Shown: positions 15,329 through 21,105 of the stretch, one piece after another | Layout: the number at the start of each line of letters is the position of its first letter | How positions within the stretch are numbered: position 1 is the first letter of the stretch | Assembly (NCBI GenBank): GCA_030617585.1 | Contig: JAUWVD010000002.1 | Location: forward strand, 1 to 21,105 | Direction: 5' to 3' | DNA length: 21,105 bases | Source of the DNA: Candidatus Methanophagales archaeon | GTDB lineage: Archaea > Halobacteriota > Syntropharchaeia > Alkanophagales > Methanospirareceae | The notes under the pieces: model-generated | Told to the model about the DNA's origin: nothing | Database searches by the model: none | What the model saw: only the letters and a program-made list of their open reading frames with translations | Translations under genes and position numbers: made by a program

Positions 15329-17041
15329 TTAATGATCAAAGTGAAACAGCACACGGCAAAGACCTTCCTTTAGGTCGGATTTGACTGTGTCCACATATTG
15401 CGTTATTATGAATCCCGCGAGTTTGATTGTGGCTTTTTCATCCCGTAGCAAATCAGCTTCCGTAGGACGCATTGTGGGGAATTCCATTAGCATGCCATCA
15501 TAACGGAGATCGATGTCCAGGTTAAATTCATCAAAGCTGACATCCGCCTTGATTTTACCTTTTGTTAGCCCTAACGTTGATACCGATTCGAAAAATTCAT
15601 TCATAGCAGATATGGCGCGGTAGATTACTTCCTTTCGTGCACCCCAGGCAGACCCTTGTTTTTCCATGAATGTAAAAATCTTCTCTGAAGAATCCACACC
15701 CGGCTCCAGTATGAGTTGCTGGCGTTGTGCTATACCAATTCTGAAAATGAGATTGAGGATAATTACAAGCACAGTTGCTAAGAAGAGGGAGGAACTGAAG
15801 ATAGGTTGAAGCCAGGGATGATGTATATTTTCATACAGTTCTGGTAGGGCATCCACGCTGAGACCGAAGATGAGGGGGATCCCCACCACAAATATTCTTC
15901 TTGCATCCAGCATCCGCGACATAATGATCTGTATTCCGGCTACGATCATGAAGCTCACCGCATAGATGAGCGCTGCACCCATGACTGGTTTTGGCATGAT
16001 AACAAATACTGCCGCAAGTTTGGGAAAGAGAGCAAGAATGATGAGAATACCACCGGCAGCAAAGGCAATTCTTCGGCTTGTTGCTCCTGTACCAATCGAA
16101 AGTCCGACGTTGCTTGATGACGTTGACTGACCCATTCCCCCAACAAGTCCGCTTACAATGGCACTCAGACCATCGGAAAGAATCCCACCACCGATATTCT
16201 TCATATCCGGGCGTTTCCATTCGACATCATTGATCTTCTGGCAGGTGGTAATGTCACCCACACTCTTTAGGGATGAACAGACTATTGCAATCAGAAATGG
16301 GACAAGCAGGAAAAAATCAAATGACCACCCGAAATACTCCGGATCAGGAAACGCAACCAGCGGAGCCTGCCGGAAAACCTCGATATGAGGTGCATGGAGA
16401 ACGCCAAGAAGAAAGGCACAGATATAACCAAATACCATTCCAATGAGAACGGAATAGAGCTTCAGTTTTCCCTTACTCCACACATTAAGACCTACCATAG
16501 TACCAAGGGTAATGAATGCAACAATCAGTTCTGGAATTTCCGTGACTGTATCGGTAGCGTCAATGCCCATAAAATTGCGAATGACAAGAGGTATAATCGC
16601 AATACCGACCATGAGAACAACAAGACCGGTCACCTCAGCAGGAAATAGGGCACGGAGGCGGTGCATTACACGAGAGAGAAGAACCTCAAAGGAACCTGCT
16701 ATGGCGGTCATGCCAAAGAGAAGGGAAAGCCCACCTGTTTGCGCTGCTAGGAGCGATGCAGGGAGATACGATGGGCCACAGACAGAAGGACAGAGATATC
16801 CTGAACCAATTCCCTTCTTCTTCAATGCCTGAAGTATGGTTCCAATACCGCCAGCGAGCAGCGACATACTAACAAAAAACTCTGCCTCTTCGAGCGTTCC
16901 TCCGATTGACCGGACAATCACTACTGGAAAAATGAGGGCAATTGTGATGATGGTTACATGTTGAAGCCCCAGGAGGAGACACGTAGGCAGCGGCGGTTTG
17001 TCTTCAACGCCATATACAAGTTCCGGCGGTTTCTTTGGCAT
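15329..17041 (-). CDS. NCS2 family nucleobase (xanthine/uracil-type) permease with a C-terminal extension
   Basis: This 570-residue protein has the hydrophobic profile of the NCS2 family (about residues 20-437, some 12-14 membrane segments). It keeps the family's SSSNVGLSIGTGATSR stretch (about 308-323), equivalent to the substrate-binding NVG motif of UraA and XanQ. NCS2 proteins import uracil, xanthine or other nucleobases, usually with a proton. The transmembrane-8 motif reads SSLKSVGDITTCQK (about 256-269): the glutamate usual just before the xxGD in this motif is Lys259 here. After the membrane part a soluble tail of about 130 residues (441-570) ends ADVSFDEFNLDIDLRYDG, LAGFIITQYVD and LCRVLFHFDH, a pattern that recalls a degenerate HATPase-like fold; that is a weak impression. 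ATG 17041 is preceded on the minus strand by AAGGTAG and, about 45 bases off, a TATA box. Confidence 0.87.
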   Translation of the reverse strand: MPKKPPELVYGVEDKPPLPTCLLLGLQHVTIITIALIFPVVIVRSIGGTLEEAEFFVSMSLLAGGIGTILQALKKKGIGSGYLCPSVCGPSYLPASLLAAQTGGLSLLFGMTAIAGSFEVLLSRVMHRLRALFPAEVTGLVVLMVGIAIIPLVIRNFMGIDATDTVTEIPELIVAFITLGTMVGLNVWSKGKLKLYSVLIGMVFGYICAFLLGVLHAPHIEVFRQAPLVAFPDPEYFGWSFDFFLLVPFLIAIVCSSLKSVGDITTCQKINDVEWKRPDMKNIGGGILSDGLSAIVSGLVGGMGQSTSSSNVGLSIGTGATSRRIAFAAGGILIILALFPKLAAVFVIMPKPVMGAALIYAVSFMIVAGIQIIMSRMLDARRIFVVGIPLIFGLSVDALPELYENIHHPWLQPIFSSSLFLATVLVIILNLIFRIGIAQRQQLILEPGVDSSEKIFTFMEKQGSAWGARKEVIYRAISAMNEFFESVSTLGLTKGKIKADVSFDEFNLDIDLRYDGMLMEFPTMRPTEADLLRDEKATIKLAGFIITQYVDTVKSDLKEGLCRVLFHFDH

Positions 17042-17080
17042 TCTATCTACCTTTATTATTTTGTGAGGTGGTTAATTAAA

Positions 17081-17092
17081 AGTATATATAGG
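17081..17092 (-). promoter_or_regulatory. TATA box of the NCS2 permease gene
   Basis: On the minus strand this reads CCTATATATACT, about 40-51 bases before the permease ATG at 17041. This would leave a leader of about 15-25 bases carrying AAGGTAG, a plausible ribosome-binding site. Confidence 0.6.
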
Positions 17093-17100
17093 TAAAAATG

Positions 17101-17131
17101 ACAAGAAAGCATAATACTCAACTAAAATTAA
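17101..17131 (+). repeat. 31-base dispersed repeat, inverted partner of 12647-12677
   Basis: It begins ACAAGAAAGCATAATACTC. It matches the reverse complement of 12647-12677 with one difference (T for C), and lies about nine bases upstream of the permease TATA box. Confidence 0.85.
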
Positions 17132-17152
17132 TTATTGGCACTGATTAACACT

Positions 17153-17176
17153 AAAACTTTTTAGAAAAAAAGTTTT
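17153..17176. repeat. 10-bp hairpin preceding repeat copy 2
   Basis: AAAACTTTTT (17153-17162) pairs perfectly with AAAAAGTTTT (17167-17176). It is the positional counterpart of the 7347-7371 hairpin, though the sequence is only similar. Confidence 0.7.
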
Positions 17177-17187
17177 ATCAAAAGCCA

Positions 17188-17227
17188 ATTTCTTTGGTAA
17201 AGCTTTCTTTTTTAAAGAAAGGTTTGT
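17188..17227 (+). repeat. Dispersed 40-base hairpin repeat, copy 2
   Basis: It matches 7377-7416 at 39 of 40 bases; the single difference is in the loop, so both arms are preserved. It is followed directly by the period-10 unit and then by the TATA box of the lipoprotein gene. Confidence 0.85.
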
Positions 17228-17261
17228 GTAAATCTGCGTCTTAAATAGGTAGGGGTTGTAC

Positions 17262-17271
17262 GGTATATACT
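17262..17271 (+). promoter_or_regulatory. TATA box of the binding-protein operon
   Basis: GGTATATACT lies about 50 bases before the ATG at 17320. The predicted leader of roughly 25 bases holds GGAGGAGAGGT (17309-17319), an unusually strong Shine-Dalgarno sequence for this window. Confidence 0.6.
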
Positions 17272-17319
17272 ATAAAAACGCGATTTCTTTTATCTGGGTA
17301 AAGATATGGAGGAGAGGTC

Positions 17320-18357
17320 ATGAAAAGGATAAAAATAGTATCCCTGTCGATAGCGTTGCTACTGGCAGCCATTATTAGCGGCTGTATTGTTCATGAAGAA
17401 GTATCTCCAGACGCGAAGACAGGTAAGAAAGTGCTTCTTATCTTCAGTTACCACCACGATCATCCCTGGGTGATAGAAGAGACAAGAGGTGCGGAAGACA
17501 TTTTTAAAGGCAAAGGTATAGAGATCGAGAAGTTCTATCTGGATACCAAAAGGAAGACCAGTGCGGAGTGGAAGAAGAAGGTGTCTGAAGATGCGGTGAA
17601 GAAAATCGAGGAGTTCAAACCCGACCTTGTAATTGTGTTTGATGATAATGCGTGTGGGCTTGTAGCGATGAAATACGCCGGTAAAGCACTCCCATTTGTT
17701 TTCTGTGGTATGAACGGTGACCCAGAAGACTACGGATTTCCCGCCGAAAATATAGCCGGTGTGGTCGAAAGACAGCATATCAACGGAACAATTGACCTTC
17801 TCAAACAGCTTGTGCCAGATGTTAAAAAAGTTGCGATAATAACTGACAGCAGCCCTAGTTCACACGGGTTTGTAACCCGAATAGAGGAAACGGCATTGCC
17901 AATTGAGATTTCTGAATGCTACACCACGGACGATTTTGACGCCTGGAAAGCAAAAGTAAAAGAACTCCAGCCCAAAGTAGATGCAATCGGGCTATTTGTG
18001 TATCACACCATTAAAGACCCGGAGAAAGACAGAGAGGTGAGTCTGCCTCCCGAGGACGTGTTGAACTGGACACTAAAGAATAGCAAGCTTCCTGAGTTTG
18101 CTTTCTTTGACTTCACGGTAAGGGCGGGAGCTTTGTGTGGGGTCACTCTGTCAGGCTACGAACAGGGTAAAGCTGCGGCTGAAATTGCCATCGAGATATT
18201 AGAAGGAAAGAAACCTGCAGATATTCCTATCAAGTGTCCTGAAAAGGGGAACCCAATTTTCAATAAAATAAGGGCTGATGAGTTGAATATAACGGTTCCA
18301 ACGGACATTATTAAAAGGGCAGAAATAATAGATAATGGAGATTGGAGGAAAGGATAA
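17320..18357 (+). CDS. ABC_sub_bind family substrate-binding lipoprotein
   Basis: The 345-residue product has a lipoprotein signal (positively charged start, hydrophobic core, lipobox ISGC with C22). Its mature domain matches the ABC_sub_bind (TrpX/YtrF-like) binding-protein family: KVLLIFSYHHDHPWVIEETRGAEDIF, a DLVIVFDDNA strand, then PFVFCGMNGDPEDYGF, NIAGVVER and KKVAIITDSS. Related proteins bind aromatic amino acids or other small solutes and deliver them to ABC permeases. A strong ribosome-binding site precedes ATG 17320. The stop TAA is followed at once by the ATG of the next gene, so the two are co-transcribed. No permease or ATPase gene is in the window; they may follow downstream. 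The ligand is not known. Confidence 0.85.
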   Translation: MKRIKIVSLSIALLLAAIISGCIVHEEVSPDAKTGKKVLLIFSYHHDHPWVIEETRGAEDIFKGKGIEIEKFYLDTKRKTSAEWKKKVSEDAVKKIEEFKPDLVIVFDDNACGLVAMKYAGKALPFVFCGMNGDPEDYGFPAENIAGVVERQHINGTIDLLKQLVPDVKKVAIITDSSPSSHGFVTRIEETALPIEISECYTTDDFDAWKAKVKELQPKVDAIGLFVYHTIKDPEKDREVSLPPEDVLNWTLKNSKLPEFAFFDFTVRAGALCGVTLSGYEQGKAAAEIAIEILEGKKPADIPIKCPEKGNPIFNKIRADELNITVPTDIIKRAEIIDNGDWRKG

Positions 18358-21105
18358 ATGAAAAAAGCAACAAAAATAGTGATAACACTGGTAATGGTAG
18401 TAGCGTTATTAGCCGTCGTATTATCATTGTTGTGGGTTAAGGAAGAGCCGAAAGAGGTTCGGTTTGGCTGTGCCTTGAGCTTAAGTGGCGAACTTGAGGA
18501 GGAGGGGTGTCTCACAAAAGAAGGATACGAAATGTGGAAGGAGCATGTCAATTCACAGGGCGGAATCCTCATCGGTAACGATAGATACCTTATCGAGATC
18601 CACTATTACGATGACGAAAGCAATCCTCGGAAGACAGCCTCACTGGTGGAGAGACTCATCACTGAGGATAAAGTTGATTTTCTCCTTGGTCCGTATGGGA
18701 GTGGCGCCACTTTCGAAGCAGCGGCGATAGCAGAGAAATACGGAGTTCCCATGGTTGAGGGCGAAGGTCCTGCGGAAAAGATATTCACCCAAGGCTTTAA
18801 GTATACCTTCGGGCTTCTGAGTTCTTCTCGTGACTACTTCCAAAATATCTTGGAGGGTGCAGCATCACTCGAGCCAAAGCCGAACAGGGTGGCGATTCTA
18901 TCAACAGATGTCCCCTACCTGTATGTTGCCGAGGGTGCGGAACAGCATGCCAAGCGTTTAGGATTTGAGGTCATCCCCATTATTACCGTTGAGAAAGGGG
19001 ACGATCTATCCTCCATCCTAAGCAACTTAAAGGATGATAGCCCGAATATGGTCCTCTTTTCCGCCCCCTTTGGAGAAGCATTATCATTCGTTAAAACCGC
19101 CAAAGCGGTAGGATTAAGCCCCAATATGTTTGGTATCATTGTAGCTCCTTGTGACCCCGCTTTTGTCGAACACTTGGGAAAGGATGCCGATTATATCTTT
19201 GGCCCATGTCAGTGGACTTCTGATCTCCCCTACGATGGTCCCGTCTTTGGAAGCTCTGAAGACTACGCCCGACTTTTCCGTGATAAGTTTGGAAAGGAGC
19301 CAGAGTATCATTCGGCAGCGGCTACTGCCTGTGGGGTGACCTATCAGCTCGCCCTGGAAAAAGCATCTTCCATTGATCATGAAAAGGTTAGAGATGCCTT
19401 GGTATCCTTAGATGCCATGACTTTCTATGGGCGGATAAAGTTCAATGAGCAAGGAAGGGACATCCACAACCCAATGGTGGCTATTCAGGTTCAAAGGGGG
19501 AAGAGAGTCACTGTCTGGCCAGAGCACCTTGCCACTGGTTCTGCCAAATATCCTACTCCGCCCTGGGAAGAAAGGGAAGATGAGTTAAAGGTGGCAGTCC
19601 TCCACATCGGTCCCATAAATGACTACGGCTGGACCTACAAAGCACACTTAGGGGCTCAAGCGATGGCTGAAGCATTACCCTATGTTGAACTCTCAGAGAA
19701 AGAAGAAGCTTGTGGCCTTGATGCTCCACAGATAATGAGAGAGTATGCTGACACAGGATATAAAGTAATCTTCTGTCATGCATGGGATTTCGGGGAATAT
19801 ATCGAGCAGGTAGCTCCAAACTATCCCGATGTCATATTCATGTGGGGAAATGGAGTTGAGAAAAAAGCCCCTAATGCAGGCATATATTATGGCAGGATGT
19901 ATGAAGCCAAGTTCCTCGTTGGAATGGTAGCTGGTGCCATGACCAAGACAAACAAAATCGGCTACGCCGCTGGCATTCCAATACCAGACGTAGTGAGGGG
20001 AATTAATGCCTTTGCCAGAGGAGTTGCCTCGGTCAATCCAGACGCCAAGGTCTATGTAGAGTGGGTTGGAGAATGGTATAATCCACCAAAAGAGAGAGAG
20101 GTAGCTTTAGCCCTTATTGATAATGGATGTGATGTCATAACCCACCATACAGACTCTTATGCTCCGGCGGTGGTAGCAGAGGAGAAAGGTATCTACTACA
20201 TAAGTCTCAATTCAAATTTGAGGATGTTTGCTCCACATGTATTTCTAACTGGCGCCGTTTGGAACTGGACTCCCGTCATGACCGATATAGTGAAGGCAGT
20301 GCGTGAGGGAACATGGGATGAATATCCAGGTCAGGACTGGTGGTATGGGCTGGCAGAAGGAGGAGTAGAGCTTGCCCCATTTAGTGATTTAGTTCCTAGG
20401 GATGTGAGGGAGATGGTTGAAGAGAAAAAGCAAGCAATCATCAGTGGAGAGTTTGAAGTCTTTCCAGGAATGACTGATGAGGAGCTACGAGAGATTTATT
20501 ATTTCGAACTGAATGTAGTAGGCAAGCTTCCTGTAAAAGAGGCTGAAAAGGCAGTAAAGATCGGTGCTATATACCCTCTTACAGGCTCCCTGGCTACAAC
20601 CGGTACCGATGTTAAGAATGGAATCCTGCTTGCGGTGGACATAATTAACAATGAGTATAAAATAGACCTTCCATTAGCCAGGACAAAAGGTATTGATTCA
20701 CTTGATGGAGCAAAGATCGAGATTGTCTTTGGGGATAGTCAAGGCTCTCCTTCAACAGGTAAGTCTGAGGCAGAGCGACTTATCGAGGAGGAAAAAGTGG
20801 TCGCACTAACAGGATGTTACCAGAGTTCAGTTACTGCTGAGGCAAGTCAAATTGCTGAGGACAAGGGAACACCTTTTCTAGCTCCTGAGTCATCTGCCCC
20901 CATCCTTACCCAGCGAGGTTTCAACTGGTTTTTCAGGACTACTCCTAACGACGAAACTTTCGTTCAGAACTTCTACCAGTTTCTTCAAGATATTCGGGAA
21001 GAGAAAGGCATAAAGGTAGAGAAGTTGGGAATAGTATATGTAAACACACTTTGGGGGCCGGAATTTAGTAAGTATGCAGAGCAGTATGCCGAGGAATATG
21101 ACTAT
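18358..21105 (+). CDS. Three-module binding protein: LivK-type, BMP/PnrA-type, LivK-type (3' end beyond the window)
   Basis: An uninterrupted frame of 916 codons runs from ATG 18358, right after the previous stop and nine bases after GGAGG, to the window end without a stop. A hydrophobic segment (about 7-26) without lipobox cysteine serves as signal or anchor. Module 1 (about 33-400) is a LivK-type fold: VRFGCALSLSGELEEEG, NSQGGIL, FLLGPYGSGATFEAAAIAEK. Module 2 (about 411-715) is a BMP-family domain: KVAVLHIGPINDYGWTYKA, NAGIYYGRMYEAKFLVGMVA, NKIGYAAGIPIPDVVRGINA, DVITHHTDSYAP and GAVWNWTPV. Module 3 (from 734) is again LivK-type: KIGAIYPLTGSLATTGTDV and VALTGCYQSSVTAEASQIAE, cut by the window. 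BMP proteins such as PnrA and Med bind purine nucleosides or bases, which fits the neighbouring nucleobase permease. A kinase, cyclase or other output module could follow beyond the edge. Confidence 0.88.
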   Translation, partial: MKKATKIVITLVMVVALLAVVLSLLWVKEEPKEVRFGCALSLSGELEEEGCLTKEGYEMWKEHVNSQGGILIGNDRYLIEIHYYDDESNPRKTASLVERLITEDKVDFLLGPYGSGATFEAAAIAEKYGVPMVEGEGPAEKIFTQGFKYTFGLLSSSRDYFQNILEGAASLEPKPNRVAILSTDVPYLYVAEGAEQHAKRLGFEVIPIITVEKGDDLSSILSNLKDDSPNMVLFSAPFGEALSFVKTAKAVGLSPNMFGIIVAPCDPAFVEHLGKDADYIFGPCQWTSDLPYDGPVFGSSEDYARLFRDKFGKEPEYHSAAATACGVTYQLALEKASSIDHEKVRDALVSLDAMTFYGRIKFNEQGRDIHNPMVAIQVQRGKRVTVWPEHLATGSAKYPTPPWEEREDELKVAVLHIGPINDYGWTYKAHLGAQAMAEALPYVELSEKEEACGLDAPQIMREYADTGYKVIFCHAWDFGEYIEQVAPNYPDVIFMWGNGVEKKAPNAGIYYGRMYEAKFLVGMVAGAMTKTNKIGYAAGIPIPDVVRGINAFARGVASVNPDAKVYVEWVGEWYNPPKEREVALALIDNGCDVITHHTDSYAPAVVAEEKGIYYISLNSNLRMFAPHVFLTGAVWNWTPVMTDIVKAVREGTWDEYPGQDWWYGLAEGGVELAPFSDLVPRDVREMVEEKKQAIISGEFEVFPGMTDEELREIYYFELNVVGKLPVKEAEKAVKIGAIYPLTGSLATTGTDVKNGILLAVDIINNEYKIDLPLARTKGIDSLDGAKIEIVFGDSQGSPSTGKSEAERLIEEEKVVALTGCYQSSVTAEASQIAEDKGTPFLAPESSAPILTQRGFNWFFRTTPNDETFVQNFYQFLQDIREEKGIKVEKLGIVYVNTLWGPEFSKYAEQYAEEYDY

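Larger units (their letters stand above)
17042..17319. other. Divergent intergenic region with promoters and dispersed repeats
   Basis: No gene is seen. In order it holds the permease ribosome-binding site and TATA box (minus strand), the 31-base repeat (17101-17131), a hairpin (17153-17176), the second copy of the 40-base hairpin repeat (17188-17227), the period-10 unit (17226-17246), the plus-strand TATA box (17262-17271) and a strong Shine-Dalgarno sequence before 17320. Confidence 0.75.

Overview
The window looks archaeal. It carries tiaS, which makes agmatidine in tRNA-Ile2 and is found only in Archaea, a geranylgeranyl-reductase-type flavoprotein, a DUF116 pair, AT-rich TATA boxes about 25-45 bases ahead of several starts, and a protease fused to an archaeal pilin-like domain. 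A methanogen-related or ANME-type euryarchaeon would fit, but that placement is inference. No rRNA, tRNA or CRISPR array was recognised.

Bases 1-5200 are a damaged defence island. The start of an IS1-type transposase lies at the left edge and abuts a TrlF-type ATPase gene that has lost its N-terminal half. Four bases later starts hsdR, the motor/nuclease subunit of a type I restriction system. Its reading frame holds an in-frame 438-base insert: a DUF559 nuclease domain bounded by 30-base inverted repeats. A nucleotidyltransferase pseudogene with two A7-tract frameshifts follows. No hsdM or hsdS is visible.

Bases 5184-11420 are mostly ordinary archaeal genes: a site-2 protease (minus strand) with two PDZ-like domains and a C-terminal pilin-like domain, then, divergently, tiaS, two translationally coupled DUF116 membrane proteins, and a geranylgeranyl reductase homologue. 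Bases 11513-12520 hold a headless DUF11 surface-protein fragment.

Bases 12763-21105 are a solute-recognition region. On the minus strand are a membrane-anchored protein with two fused LivK-type binding domains and an NCS2 nucleobase permease with an extra C-terminal domain. On the plus strand are a lipoprotein of the ABC_sub_bind family and, directly behind it, a very long open frame that runs off the window. The latter encodes LivK-type, BMP/PnrA-type (purine-nucleoside-like) and again LivK-type domains in one chain. No ABC permease or ATPase is present in the window, so these fused proteins may be receptors or multi-ligand capture proteins rather than ordinary transporter components.

The intergenic spaces share short dispersed repeats: A/T-rich hairpins, period-10 units resembling TGCGTAAATC, and a 31-base element in inverted copies at the edges of the minus-strand binding-protein/permease block. 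Several copies end just before TATA boxes or start codons.
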